Source: CAYQEU01 sp964532005
GTDB lineage: Bacteria; Patescibacteriota; Doudnabacteria; UBA920
Direction of reading: 5' to 3'
NCBI GenBank assembly: GCA_964532005.1
Contig: CAZHER010000004.1
Coordinates: 1-64,000 of the forward strand
Length of the DNA: 64,000 bases
Part shown: piece by piece, positions 10,176-19,194 of the stretch
Layout: each line of letters opens with the position of its first letter
Position numbering within the stretch: position 1 is the first letter of the stretch
Translations under genes and position numbers: made by a program
Notes under the pieces: model-generated
The model's input: the letters and a program-made list of their open reading frames with translations, nothing else
Databases searched by the model: none
What the model was told of the DNA's origin: nothing

Positions 10176-12356
10176 TTATTTAATAATTTCAGAGCTGGTT
10201 GGCCATTGTTCAACCATCAATAGATCACTGTTGACCAAGCTGTTTTCTTTAAGTTTCTGCCAAATTTCTTCAGTGATAAATGGCATAAACGGATGAAGCA
10301 GTTTAAGTAAAGTTGTCAGCTGATATAGCAATATGGCTTGTGTGTTTTTAGATTGAGCTTCATCAGCCAATTGTTGCTTGCTTTGTTCGATATAGATATC
10401 TGCTAATTCTTTCCACGCGAATTGATAAACTTCTTGAGCAGCTTCGTGAATGCGGTAGTTTTCTATATTCTTGGTCACGGCATTAACAGTATTCTCAAGT
10501 TTTCCCAAAATCTGCTTGTCATTTTCCGTTATGATATTAAAAGAATCAGAATTACGTTCAATGTTACTGATTATGAATCTGGCAATATTCCAAATTTTAT
10601 TACCAAAGTGTTTCATTCCTTTTATTTTTTCTTCCGCAAGCGGTATATCGTTGCCAGCGGCCGTGGAAAAAACCAAGGCGAATCTCAGGGCGTCTGTGCC
10701 ATAAGTATCAATCACCCCAAGAGGATCGACTACGTTGCCTTTGCTCTTGCTCATTTTTTGACGATCTTTATCTCGAACCAACCCGTGCAAAAATACTTTT
10801 TGAAATGGAGGCTTACCCGTTCGGTAATATGAGAGCATTATCATTCGGGCAACCCAAAAAAAGAGAATATCCCATCCAGTTTCCATGACCTGAGTGGGGA
10901 AGTAGTTTTTTAAGTCATTCTCGCTCTTGGACATCAAAGTCGCATAAGGCCATTGTCCAGACGAAAACCACGTATCGAATGTATCTGGATCTTGTTCCAG
11001 CTTTGTGCCCCCGCATTTTGAACATGCAGAAATCACTTGTTCAGTATCTATTATTGTGTTGCCACAATCTGTGCAATATTTGACCGGGATAGGAATACCC
11101 CACCAAATTTGTCTGGAAATAGGCCAGTCTTTAATATTATCCATCCAGTGCATAAAAATTTTCTCAAATCGGTCGGATAGTATTTCTACTTTTTTGTTTT
11201 TTACGGCGGCAACTGCCATGTCGCGCAAGCTTGGCTTGTTATTTGGCAACGGCTTTGTCATGGCAATGTACCATTGAGGGATAACTGTAGGTGCGATAAT
11301 AGAATTGCATTTGTAGCAAAGCTGAACATTGTGTTTGTAGTGTTCATCTACTTTAACCAATAGCCCCTTCTCTTTGAGCTTTTCTATTATCAAAGGCCGA
11401 GCATTTTTGATTCTTTGTCCGGCAAATTCCCCGGCGATTGGCAGAAGCTTGTCGGTCTTGTCTATTATTGGTTCCATGTCTAGTTTGTGACGCTGAGCAA
11501 TTTCAAAATCTACCGCGTCATGCCATGGGGTAATTGTCATTGCCCCGGTGCCGAATTCCCTGTCGACGGCCGCATCTTTTATAACAGTTGCAGTAATTGG
11601 GCCGTTGATCCATTCCAATTCAATTTTTTGGCCATGGGCAAATTCTTCATAACGTTTATCTTCTGGGTGGACTACAATATATTTATCTCCAAATTTTGTT
11701 TCAGGTCGGGCGGTTCCAATTGTAAAAGGACCGTATTTAAAATAGTAAAACGGATCTTCACGTTCTTCGTATTTCGTTTCTAGATCTGCAAGCGCTGTTT
11801 GGTGCCTTGGACACCAATTGCATATACGGTCACCACGATATACGAGACCATCTTCATACATTTTTTGGAAAGTTGCATAAACTACTTTGACGATTTCTGG
11901 ATCAAGCGTAAAAGTATTGCGGGACCAGTCGCAAGAAGCCCCAAGTCGTTTTATACCATCTTCAGAAATATGCTTGTTATTTTGTACAAAATCCCAAACT
12001 TCCTTGTAGAATTCTTCCCGGTTCATTTGCAAGCGGCTGCGACCTTCTTTTTCTAATTTTTTTTCAAACACGACTTGAGTTTCAAACCCGGCGTGATCTG
12101 TACCAGGCAGCCATAAAGCTCTTTTTCCTTGCATTCTATGGTATCTGACTAGTATGTCTTCAATTGTGAGGCCAAGTGCATGCCCGACATGGAGTGGGGC
12201 ATTGGCATTTGGCGGCGGCATGATTATTGTGAAAGAATTTTCTTTGTCGCCCGCATTGATTAAGTTGTCGGGATTAAAAAATCCTGAATCAAGCCACATT
12301 TGGTAAATTCGATTTTCTACAGCTGAAGCATTATATGTTTTTTCTAGTTCTGTCAT
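10176..12356 (-). CDS. valS: Valyl-tRNA synthetase
   Basis: Class Ia synthetase charging tRNA-Val. It shows the HIGH-type motif HVGH (residues 56-59) after PPPNANAPL, and KMSKSKGN near residue 533. The editing domain has TARPETKFGD and GTGAMTITPWHD, the ValRS form. Cysteine pairs (CNWC, CYKC, CTDCG, CSKCG) suggest zinc knuckles. At 726 aa it is shorter than typical ValRS (about 880-950 aa); the C-terminal coiled-coil tRNA arm appears to be missing, a shortening I would expect in a reduced genome. It lies behind a T-box-like leader and directly ahead of an MFS gene. Confidence 0.97.
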   Translation of the reverse strand: MTELEKTYNASAVENRIYQMWLDSGFFNPDNLINAGDKENSFTIIMPPPNANAPLHVGHALGLTIEDILVRYHRMQGKRALWLPGTDHAGFETQVVFEKKLEKEGRSRLQMNREEFYKEVWDFVQNNKHISEDGIKRLGASCDWSRNTFTLDPEIVKVVYATFQKMYEDGLVYRGDRICNWCPRHQTALADLETKYEEREDPFYYFKYGPFTIGTARPETKFGDKYIVVHPEDKRYEEFAHGQKIELEWINGPITATVIKDAAVDREFGTGAMTITPWHDAVDFEIAQRHKLDMEPIIDKTDKLLPIAGEFAGQRIKNARPLIIEKLKEKGLLVKVDEHYKHNVQLCYKCNSIIAPTVIPQWYIAMTKPLPNNKPSLRDMAVAAVKNKKVEILSDRFEKIFMHWMDNIKDWPISRQIWWGIPIPVKYCTDCGNTIIDTEQVISACSKCGGTKLEQDPDTFDTWFSSGQWPYATLMSKSENDLKNYFPTQVMETGWDILFFWVARMIMLSYYRTGKPPFQKVFLHGLVRDKDRQKMSKSKGNVVDPLGVIDTYGTDALRFALVFSTAAGNDIPLAEEKIKGMKHFGNKIWNIARFIISNIERNSDSFNIITENDKQILGKLENTVNAVTKNIENYRIHEAAQEVYQFAWKELADIYIEQSKQQLADEAQSKNTQAILLYQLTTLLKLLHPFMPFITEEIWQKLKENSLVNSDLLMVEQWPTSSEIIK

Positions 12357-12370
12357 AAGAGATTGTTAAA

Positions 12371-12577
12371 AATAAAAACACTCAAAAGAGTGTTCAAGAG
12401 CCCACGTTGAGTGGACGGTACCATCTTGATTTTAGCTATGCGCTATACTTAATTTTCCTGATATCGGTAGGTCCGGCGGATTCTACTCGCCTGCCATCGG
12501 CAGGTTTCTTTCCGCGCTTTGCCCGCTATTGGTATTGGGCACTGCGGTGACAGCCACAGTAAAAGCTTATAATTATG
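12371..12577 (-). promoter_or_regulatory. T-box-type antiterminator leader upstream of valS
   Basis: Read on the minus strand, the leader contains a near-textbook antiterminator. Helix A1 is CAAGA/TCTTG (12424-12428 with 12395-12399). The 7-nt bulge is exactly TGGTACC (12417-12423). Helix A2 is GTCCAC/GTGGGC (12411-12416 with 12400-12405), closed by TCAAC. An intrinsic terminator follows (ACACTC TTTT GAGTGT, 12378-12393, then a T-rich run). The terminator 3' arm (TTGAGTG) can also pair with CACTCAA in the A2 loop region, allowing a switch. The bulge TGGT would pair with an ACCA 3' end, which fits tRNA-Val with discriminator A. The 5' domain has several hairpins (12552-12569; around 12521-12540; around 12486-12500) but no canonical Stem I or certain Val specifier that I can identify. 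Confidence 0.65.
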
Positions 12578-12582
12578 TTGCC

Positions 12583-12611
12583 ATTATAGTAATAAATAAT
12601 GGTTTTGTAAA
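12583..12611 (-). promoter_or_regulatory. Promoter of the valS leader
   Basis: On the minus strand TTTACA (12611-12606) and TATAAT (12588-12583) are 17 bp apart. The promoter sits between tsaD and the T-box-like leader, so valS has its own start site and about 220 nt of leader. Confidence 0.75.
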
Positions 12612-12645
12612 GCTTTTATTCAATTATACCTTGCTTGTAATAGTT

Positions 12646-13689
12646 CTATAGTTCCCAACTTGGATCTGCTTTTACTTTATGCAAAGACTTGGCTTTTACT
12701 CCTGAACGTAGGTTAAAATACGCTGCCATCGCTATCATTGCGCCGTTATCCATGCAGTATTCAAAAGGAGGCACAACAAAAACCATTTTTCTTTTTTTGC
12801 TTTCAGTTTCTAAACTTTTTCTTAGTAAGTGATTTGCGGCAACCCCACCTGCCAATAGCATTGATCTGCATTTATATTGTTCGGCAGCGCGCATAGCTTT
12901 TTTTACCAATACGTCTATTGCTGCAGCTTCGAACGAAGCTGCAATATTCGCTTTTTGTTGGACACTGATTTTTTTAGGCAGGGTCTTTCTATAATTCAGC
13001 ACAGCTGTTTTTAGTCCTGAGAATGAAAAGTTATAGCTTTTGTCATTCAACATTGGTCTGGGGAAGTTGATAGTTGGTTTGCCTTGCGAAGCCAATCTGC
13101 TGATCTCCGGACCACCAGGATAGGGGAGATCTAACAGTCTTGCTACTTTGTCAAAAGCTTCACCAACTGCGTCATCCACAGTTTCTCCAATTACTCTATA
13201 TTTAGAGTAGCTTTGCATTATTAAAAGCATGGTATGTCCGCCGCTAACGACCATAGCAAGTACTGGAAAATTGATTTTTGTCGCTTTTTTATGAGAAAAA
13301 GCCGAGTACAGGTGCCCTGCCATATGATTGGTGGGCAAAAGGGGGACTCCAGTTGCAAATGATAGCCCTTTGGCAAATTCCACACCCACAACCAGAGATA
13401 CGACCAAGCCTGGGCCAGATGTTACAGCAATATAATCCAAGTCCATTAATCCACAACCTGCTTTTTCTAATGCACTGTCTACCACTGGCAAAATATTTTG
13501 CAGATGTGCGCGCGCAGCAACCTCGGGTACTACACCCCCAGTTTTCCGGTGCAAGGGAATTTGCGATTTTACTATGAATGATTTTATATGAAAATTTGGC
13601 TTATTTGAGGTTAAATTTCCAAACAAAACACTGGCTGCACTTTCATCACAACTACTTTCTATACCCAGGATTTTTACTTTTTTTGTCAT
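12646..13689 (-). CDS. tsaD: tRNA N6-adenosine threonylcarbamoyltransferase
   Basis: TsaD transfers the threonylcarbamoyl group to A37 of ANN-decoding tRNAs. The 347-aa protein has the ASKHA fold signatures: GIESSCDESAASV at the N-terminus, the metal-binding HMAGH (His122, His126), VSGGHTML, GEAFDKVARLL, FSGLKTAVLN, LAGGVAANHLLR and MDNGAMIAMAAY. Length and motif order are normal. It lies upstream of valS on the same strand but is separated by 289 bases with a separate promoter. It is divergent from the surface-protein cluster. Confidence 0.97.
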   Translation of the reverse strand: MTKKVKILGIESSCDESAASVLFGNLTSNKPNFHIKSFIVKSQIPLHRKTGGVVPEVAARAHLQNILPVVDSALEKAGCGLMDLDYIAVTSGPGLVVSLVVGVEFAKGLSFATGVPLLPTNHMAGHLYSAFSHKKATKINFPVLAMVVSGGHTMLLIMQSYSKYRVIGETVDDAVGEAFDKVARLLDLPYPGGPEISRLASQGKPTINFPRPMLNDKSYNFSFSGLKTAVLNYRKTLPKKISVQQKANIAASFEAAAIDVLVKKAMRAAEQYKCRSMLLAGGVAANHLLRKSLETESKKRKMVFVVPPFEYCMDNGAMIAMAAYFNLRSGVKAKSLHKVKADPSWEL

Positions 13690-13790
13690 GTGGAAATCAT
13701 ACTATCAATTGTAAGTTTTATCTAGTATAATATTTTTATTGTTAGGATTTTATAAGAAAAAGTAATTAACTAACTTTTTTAATAAGTCCA

Positions 13791-13819
13791 TAGACAAATA
13801 TTTTTATTTGTGCTATAAT
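13791..13819 (+). promoter_or_regulatory. Promoter of the secreted-protein cluster
   Basis: TAGACA (13791-13796) and TATAAT (13814-13819) are 17 bp apart. The start codon at 13846 is 26 nt beyond the -10 box. No good Shine-Dalgarno is seen. Confidence 0.7.
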
Positions 13820-13845
13820 ATAACTAAGGTTAAAAACATTCTGAA

Positions 13846-14946
13846 ATGAAACAAAAATTACATCAAAAGCTAGTATTGACTAGCCTGCTCGCAATAGTAG
13901 TTTCTTTGGTATTTGGACCTATTCCTGTTGCTCAAGCTGCATCTTTGACAAGCATGCAGGCAATTGCCAGTAGGTTAAAGGAAAACACCAACTCCGATTA
14001 CACTATTTACTTTGTGAGCCCTACCGGCATCCAAGCTGGTACTTCGGATGACATAATTTTGACTTTTAGCTCTGATTTTACTTTGGCTGCTGAAGCAGTG
14101 GCCAACTTTGACTTTGCTGTTGGAAACAGCGGTACTTGTTCTTCAGCTTCGTTTACTGAAGAAACTTTGGCTTTAACTGCTAGTGCTACCGAGTGGGGAG
14201 TTGATGTGACCGGCGATGTAGTTACTTTTGAACCAGAAACGGATGATACCCATGCCGGCGGCTTGTGTTACAGAATAAAAATGGGTACAGTTGCAACTTC
14301 AGGTGGTACCGGTGCGGCTAACACTGTTCAAAATGGAGCTTTGGATGATGATGATACTATTACTTTCAGCGGTGGATTCGGTGATACCGGAGTTTTGGAA
14401 ATTGATTTGATTTCAGATGACCAAATTGCTATTACAGCTACTGTTGATCCAAACATTACTTTTACTGTAACCACTGTAGACAACGATGTTAGCTTTGGCA
14501 CCCTAAGTTCTGCCACAGGACGGTGGGCAACAGATGGTGGCGGAGCCAATGCTTCTGGTACAACTCCTTCTTCTGCTCACATAATGTCCGTAGCAACTAA
14601 CGCCGCCAGCGGTTATGCAGTAACGTATTATGGAGACACGCTAAAAGCGGGAACGCCTTCTATTACAGTGGCGAGCGTTGACGAAGATAGTGACGGTACT
14701 CCAGGTACCGAACAGTTTGGCTTATCTGTTTCTACAGATGGCGATGCTACAATTGCCACCGGCTACTTGCGTGACTCAGCTGCTGATTTTACTTTTGTAG
14801 CAAATACTACAACAACAATCGTGTCCGAAACAGCTCCTACCAACACCGAAAACCTGACAGTTTCATATTTGGCCAACATAGGCGGTGCCACAGAAGCGGG
14901 TTCTTATTCAACCACCATCACCTACATCGCCACCGGAACATTCTAA
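13846..14946 (+). CDS. Secreted beta-rich surface protein
   Basis: A 366-aa protein with a classical signal peptide (basic start, hydrophobic core at residues 10-25, VAQAA cleavage region). The mature part is rich in Thr, Ser, Ala, Gly and Asp, as in beta-sandwich surface proteins. The C-terminal domain (from about residue 200) shares a pattern with the gene at 16062: FGxL, then ATNAxSGYxVT, FGLS, and an ending AGSY.TTITY.AT.TF. It is the first gene of the cluster and lies 4 nt before a DUF916-like gene. By analogy with Firmicute WxL operons it could be the ligand of the DUF916-like partners, but it lacks WxL motifs. No enzymatic motif seen. Confidence 0.65.
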   Translation: MKQKLHQKLVLTSLLAIVVSLVFGPIPVAQAASLTSMQAIASRLKENTNSDYTIYFVSPTGIQAGTSDDIILTFSSDFTLAAEAVANFDFAVGNSGTCSSASFTEETLALTASATEWGVDVTGDVVTFEPETDDTHAGGLCYRIKMGTVATSGGTGAANTVQNGALDDDDTITFSGGFGDTGVLEIDLISDDQIAITATVDPNITFTVTTVDNDVSFGTLSSATGRWATDGGGANASGTTPSSAHIMSVATNAASGYAVTYYGDTLKAGTPSITVASVDEDSDGTPGTEQFGLSVSTDGDATIATGYLRDSAADFTFVANTTTTIVSETAPTNTENLTVSYLANIGGATEAGSYSTTITYIATGTF

Positions 14947-14950
14947 ATTC

Positions 14951-16024
14951 ATGAGTTTTTTCCGAAAGACTAATTCATTTTTGAGTCTTTACACACCAGC
15001 ATTTGCTGGTGTGTTTGTATTTTTATTAGTATTTTTGACAATTTTACCCTTATTTAAGGCAAAAGCTCTCACCGTTAACCCTAAGCTAGAGTTAAACGGT
15101 GATCCCGGCACTAATTTGCGTGCCAACATAAAAATTACAAACGAAGAAAAACAATCTAGAACTTTTTACTTGGCTTATGAGAACTTTAATTCTCAGGATG
15201 AAAGTGGAACTCCTAGCTTTACCCCTAGAAGAGAAGGTTTAGCAACCTGGATAAAATCTCAAGATACCATTACTCTGGGACCAGGTGCTACCGTGGATAT
15301 GCCTATTGAAATAACCATCCCCGCAGATGCTGAGCCGGGCGGTCATTTTGCCGGTGCGTTTTTTAGTATCGAGCCCCCTGCCATTACTCCTGATAAAGGG
15401 AAAATTGCAATTGGCACTAAACTGGGTTCTTTGATACTGCTCCGGGTCAATGGTGATTTTGTTCAAAACGCCACCATTTTGGAGTTTAATACTACAGGTA
15501 AGAAGAAAGTTTTCACACAGTTACCCATACAATTTTATTACCGTTTTCAAAATACTGGGGATGATCATCAAAAGCCTTTAGGAGATATCCAGATAAGTAA
15601 TATTTTTGGTAAAACCATTAAAGTTTTGTCTGCTAACACGGTAGATGGCAGTGTTTTGCCAAAAAGTATTCGTCGGTTCACATCGGTTTGGACAGAGCAA
15701 GGTGGAGGATTAAAGCAAGAGCCAATTGTAGACTTGGCCGAAGCTCCAAAATTGCCTTTTTGGCAGACTGTAAAATCTCAGTGGACAAATTTCGCTTTTG
15801 GAAAATATACTGCAGATCTTAAGGTGGTTTATGGAACCAAAGAGCTTAAAAGCACTAAGAGCGAATTTACTTTTTATATAATTCCTTGGCAACTTCTTTC
15901 AATAGTAGTGCCAAGTTTGATTGTCTTACTTGTTTTGCTCCGTTTCGGAGTCAAGAAGTACAACAGGTACATTATTGCTAAAGCGACCGGAGCTAGGAAA
16001 GTCAAAGGAAAAATTAAGCAATAA
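14951..16024 (+). CDS. DUF916-like membrane-anchored surface protein (paralogue 1)
   Basis: I start at ATG 14951, 4 nt after the previous stop; upstream in-frame codons overlap the preceding gene. The 357-aa product has an N-terminal hydrophobic segment (about residues 17-38), an Ig-like N-domain starting VNPKLELNGDPG, a central PGGHFAGAFF motif, then LGSLILLRVNGD. The second domain contains GDIQISNIFGK and LPKSIRRF, followed by WTNFAFGKYTADL. A C-terminal membrane helix ends in a basic tail (KKYNRY). This topology matches DUF916 / WxL-interacting proteins: an extracellular two-domain stalk anchored in the membrane. Function in envelope binding is inferred. Confidence 0.6.
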   Translation: MSFFRKTNSFLSLYTPAFAGVFVFLLVFLTILPLFKAKALTVNPKLELNGDPGTNLRANIKITNEEKQSRTFYLAYENFNSQDESGTPSFTPRREGLATWIKSQDTITLGPGATVDMPIEITIPADAEPGGHFAGAFFSIEPPAITPDKGKIAIGTKLGSLILLRVNGDFVQNATILEFNTTGKKKVFTQLPIQFYYRFQNTGDDHQKPLGDIQISNIFGKTIKVLSANTVDGSVLPKSIRRFTSVWTEQGGGLKQEPIVDLAEAPKLPFWQTVKSQWTNFAFGKYTADLKVVYGTKELKSTKSEFTFYIIPWQLLSIVVPSLIVLLVLLRFGVKKYNRYIIAKATGARKVKGKIKQ

Positions 16025-16044
16025 GGCCCATACAAAGTAAATCG

Positions 16045-16053
16045 TGATATACT
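16045..16053 (+). promoter_or_regulatory. Extended -10 promoter at gene 16062
   Basis: TGATATACT is an extended -10 element (TGn plus TATACT, 16048-16053) with no convincing -35 box. The ATG at 16062 is 8 nt beyond it, so the transcript would be leaderless or nearly so. Confidence 0.45.
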
Positions 16054-16061
16054 GTTAGTAT

Positions 16062-17171
16062 ATGAGACGACAGTTTTTTGCACGCATATGGCTAATTTTA
16101 GCTCTTGCATCTGTGCCTGGCGTTGCTTTAGCCCAGACACTTTCCAGCCCAACTTATAAAATTGAAGCTCCTACTATTGACTCTGGCGGAGAATTAAGCA
16201 ACTCGGCCAACTACAAGTCCAGAGAGTCAATTGGCGATCAGTCAGACAGCGGCAGTTCTTCCACTTTGTACAATCTGTTTGGCGGTTTTTTCTTACCCGC
16301 ATATCCAGGAACTCCTGGAACCCCAACACTAACTAACACCGGCGGTACTTTGTATAACGCCTTGGATTTTGTTGTGGTGACCGGCAGCGGGCAACAAAAC
16401 GACACAACATATGCCATTGCACTTTCTTCAGATGATTTCGTCACAACTTACTTTATTCAGACTGACAACACGCTAGGAGTAAACCCGGCATGGCAGACAT
16501 ACACTAACTGGGGGTCTGGCACAGGTGAAAGGGTAACAGGGCTGACACCGAGCACGACCTATAAGATCAAAGTAAAAGCCAGTTATGGAACTGGCAGCGA
16601 TGCAGAAGATACAGAAACAGGATATTCAGCCACTGCCAGCGCCACAACGGCTGCACCCAATCTCTCAATTACCTTTGTCGGGGTCAGCAGCGGTACTACT
16701 GTTGGTGGCGTTACCACCACCACCACTTCTACCACTAATGCTATAGCTTACGGTTCCCTAACTATTAACTCAGCTAAAACAGCTGCTCATAGAGTTGATG
16801 TAACTACCAATGCAGTTGCGGGGTATACTACCACACTGCAACAGGACGGCAATTTAAGAACAACAGGTAGTATAGAAATTGACCCAGTTACAGCCACAAA
16901 CGCTTCTCCCGCGGCGTGGCCCGGCGCTATCACTGAAGGTCGCTTTGGATATCATACCACTGACTCCAGTTTGTGCACCGGTACTTCCGGCAGGTTTTCC
17001 GCTGATGATACTTATGCTGCTTTAACCACTTCACCTTTGGAGGTGGCTTGTAGTACTGGTCCGGTCACAAGTGAAAGCACCAATGTAATATTCAAGCTTG
17101 AGGTGGGTAGTTTGCAGGAAGCAGGGTCTTATCAAAATATTGCTACTTATATAACTACTGCTCAGTTTTAA
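16062..17171 (+). CDS. Secreted protein with fibronectin-III-like and beta-rich C-terminal domains
   Basis: A 369-aa protein with a signal peptide (MRRQFFARIWLI..., cleavage near VALAQ). Residues about 80-195 look like a fibronectin type III domain (PGTPTLTNTGG at its start, GLTPSTTYKIKVKA near the end). The C-terminal domain matches that of the gene at 13846: DVTTNAVAGYTTTL, GRFGYHT, and the ending EAGSYQNIATYITTAQF. The shared ending makes the two proteins a family that may bind the same partner. It is followed after 3 nt by another DUF916-like gene, repeating the ligand-plus-anchor order. No catalytic motif. Confidence 0.65.
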   Translation: MRRQFFARIWLILALASVPGVALAQTLSSPTYKIEAPTIDSGGELSNSANYKSRESIGDQSDSGSSSTLYNLFGGFFLPAYPGTPGTPTLTNTGGTLYNALDFVVVTGSGQQNDTTYAIALSSDDFVTTYFIQTDNTLGVNPAWQTYTNWGSGTGERVTGLTPSTTYKIKVKASYGTGSDAEDTETGYSATASATTAAPNLSITFVGVSSGTTVGGVTTTTTSTTNAIAYGSLTINSAKTAAHRVDVTTNAVAGYTTTLQQDGNLRTTGSIEIDPVTATNASPAAWPGAITEGRFGYHTTDSSLCTGTSGRFSADDTYAALTTSPLEVACSTGPVTSESTNVIFKLEVGSLQEAGSYQNIATYITTAQF

Positions 17172-17174
17172 CAT

Positions 17175-18167
17175 ATGTACAAATTACGCTTATCTTTTAT
17201 TGTCGCATTGTTTCTAGTAGCTTTTTCGAACAGTTCAGCTTTCACGTCTGTCCAAGCTCAAGAACAGGTTGGAGATGCCACTCAAAGTAAAATTTTAGAA
17301 GTACAAGGTTTGGCAATCGACCCTTTTCTCATTGAAACCGAAGTCGTCCCAGGACAGGCCAAATATTATGAAATTAGCGTTACAAATACGACAAACGCTC
17401 CTGTTAGTTTCGAAGTAAGCATTAATGATTTTGTGACAGACGGTCGCAGTGGTCAGCCTCTGTTTTTGCCGCCTTCCGAAAAAAGCGATCCTAAATACTC
17501 GTTAAGCCAATGGATAAATATTACTCAACAGCCGCAGTTCACTATTGGCCCGCAAGAACAGACCAAAATCAATTTCAGTATAACTCCTCCAGTAGATGCT
17601 GAACTGGGAACACATTACGGCGGGCTATTGTTTGGCCGGCCCAAAGAACCTTTAAATGAACAAGGTACTGTTGTTCAAAATAAAGCAGGGACAATAATTT
17701 TGGCTAAGCTGGGAAAAGCCCAGGAGCAGGGGATTATTAGCAGATTTTTCAGCCAACAAAATTGGTATCAAACAGGACCTTATGACATGGTGCTCGGATT
17801 TCATAATTACGGAAACGTCCATAGCAAGCCAAAAGGTTCTATTGTAGTAAGAAATATTTACGGCCAACAGGTTGCAGATGTTCAAGTAAACCGTGACGCT
17901 CTGATTGTGCTTCCAGAAACTGAGCGTGATTTTGAAGTGAGTTGGAATCCAAGTTGGGCTTTCGGTCGATATACCGCGGAAGCAATTATGTTTTATGGGA
18001 ACCCGAAATTGGAGGTGCGCGCTCAAACCGTTTTTTGGGTTTTGCCGGTCTTTCCTATTTTGGCCGGACTGTGTATTCTTATAGTATTGGGCGGTTTATT
18101 GCATTATGGTATAACAAGGTATAACAAATATATTATTAATAAGGCCAACCAAGACTCCAATGAATAA
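17175..18167 (+). CDS. DUF916-like membrane-anchored surface protein (paralogue 2)
   Basis: A 330-aa protein with a signal peptide (residues 1-29), an Ig-like N-domain (PGQAKYYEISVTNTT), ELGTHYGGLLFG, a second domain with GSIVVRNIYGQQ, WAFGRYTAEAIM, one C-terminal membrane helix and a basic cytoplasmic tail. It is the most divergent of the four DUF916-like paralogues. It begins 3 nt after the gene at 16062 and its end overlaps the next start by 8 nt, so the genes are translationally coupled. Confidence 0.6.
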   Translation: MYKLRLSFIVALFLVAFSNSSAFTSVQAQEQVGDATQSKILEVQGLAIDPFLIETEVVPGQAKYYEISVTNTTNAPVSFEVSINDFVTDGRSGQPLFLPPSEKSDPKYSLSQWINITQQPQFTIGPQEQTKINFSITPPVDAELGTHYGGLLFGRPKEPLNEQGTVVQNKAGTIILAKLGKAQEQGIISRFFSQQNWYQTGPYDMVLGFHNYGNVHSKPKGSIVVRNIYGQQVADVQVNRDALIVLPETERDFEVSWNPSWAFGRYTAEAIMFYGNPKLEVRAQTVFWVLPVFPILAGLCILIVLGGLLHYGITRYNKYIINKANQDSNE

Positions 18168-19194
18168 TATAAAAATAATTGCGAAAAAAGTATTTATCGC
18201 AACGTTGGTTTTGGGAATTTTAATTAACTTGTTGCCAGCAGAAGTCAAGGCAACTACAATGTCCCCAACTCGTTTAGAGTTGGATGCCGATCCAGGCAAG
18301 TCTACCACTCTTAATATTAAGATTTACAACGACGAAAAAGTAAAAAGAACTTACTATCTCAGCGCAGCCAAGTTTGAAACCCAAGGTGAAACAGGGGATC
18401 CGGTGTTTGTGCCTAGTGAACGCGATGGTTTAGTAAGCTGGTTTTCTTTTCCAGACAGCGTAGAGGTTGGCGGCCAACAATACAAAGAAGTCGCAGTCTC
18501 GGTTAACGTGCCAGAAAATGCTGCCCCAGGCGGATACTTCGCTGCAGTATTTGCATCTGTTATCCCACCAACCAACAATGATCCCGGAGCTGTCTCAATT
18601 CAAAGCGATGTTGGAACCCTTGTGTTATTTCGAGTTAACGGGGATTTTCCCAAAGATGATTCTATAGTAGAATTTGATACTAAGAATAAGAAACATTGGT
18701 ATTCTAAAATACCAATTGAATTCTTTTTCCGGTTCCGTAATGCAGGAGCGGACAGAGCTCAGCCGTTGGGAGATATCACCATTCGCAATACTTTTGGGCA
18801 GGTTACTAAAATTATTGCTGCAAATAAAGGGGCGGGAAATGTGCTCCCCCAAAGTATTCGCCGGTTTGACAGCGCTTGGGTAAATGCTGGCGGTGATGAT
18901 ATAGAACAACATACCGGCCCTGTAAATTATCCTAAATTTAAGAATTATTGGACTCATGTCCAGTATGAATGGAACAACTTTGCTTTTGGCCGATATACTG
19001 CAAATCTAAAAGTCACAGTAAATAATGATGCCAGTAGGGTGCATAACGAAAAAGTTGCTTTTTGGGTTATCCCATGGCATTTGATCTCAGTTATTTTGGG
19101 AGCTATCATAGCAGAGCGATTGTTGGGAAGATTGTGGCGCGCAAGAAAAAAACTTTTTAAAAAGAAACAAGCAAATAATGATGAATCTAAATAA
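18160..19194 (+). CDS. DUF916-like membrane-anchored surface protein (paralogue 3)
   Basis: A 344-aa protein: signal peptide, then TMSPTRLELDADPGK, a two-domain extracellular part, and the C-terminal helix and basic tail (RARKKLFKKKQ). It is closely related to the next gene. Bases 18322-18645, coding the core of the first domain (YYLSAAKFETQGETGD to LFRVNGD), are identical to 19349-19672, while the signal peptides and the second domains differ. Overlaps of 8 nt upstream and 17 nt downstream show a coupled operon. Role in binding surface proteins is inferred from DUF916 similarity. Confidence 0.62.
   Translation: MNNIKIIAKKVFIATLVLGILINLLPAEVKATTMSPTRLELDADPGKSTTLNIKIYNDEKVKRTYYLSAAKFETQGETGDPVFVPSERDGLVSWFSFPDSVEVGGQQYKEVAVSVNVPENAAPGGYFAAVFASVIPPTNNDPGAVSIQSDVGTLVLFRVNGDFPKDDSIVEFDTKNKKHWYSKIPIEFFFRFRNAGADRAQPLGDITIRNTFGQVTKIIAANKGAGNVLPQSIRRFDSAWVNAGGDDIEQHTGPVNYPKFKNYWTHVQYEWNNFAFGRYTANLKVTVNNDASRVHNEKVAFWVIPWHLISVILGAIIAERLLGRLWRARKKLFKKKQANNDESK
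18322..18645 (+). repeat. 324-bp identical tract, copy A
   Basis: By direct reading this stretch is identical to 19349-19672 (offset 1027 bp). Identity stops sharply at both ends. Shorter shared patches occur further on, around GDITIRN (18771 and 19798) and around the WNNFAFGRY codons. Confidence 0.9.
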
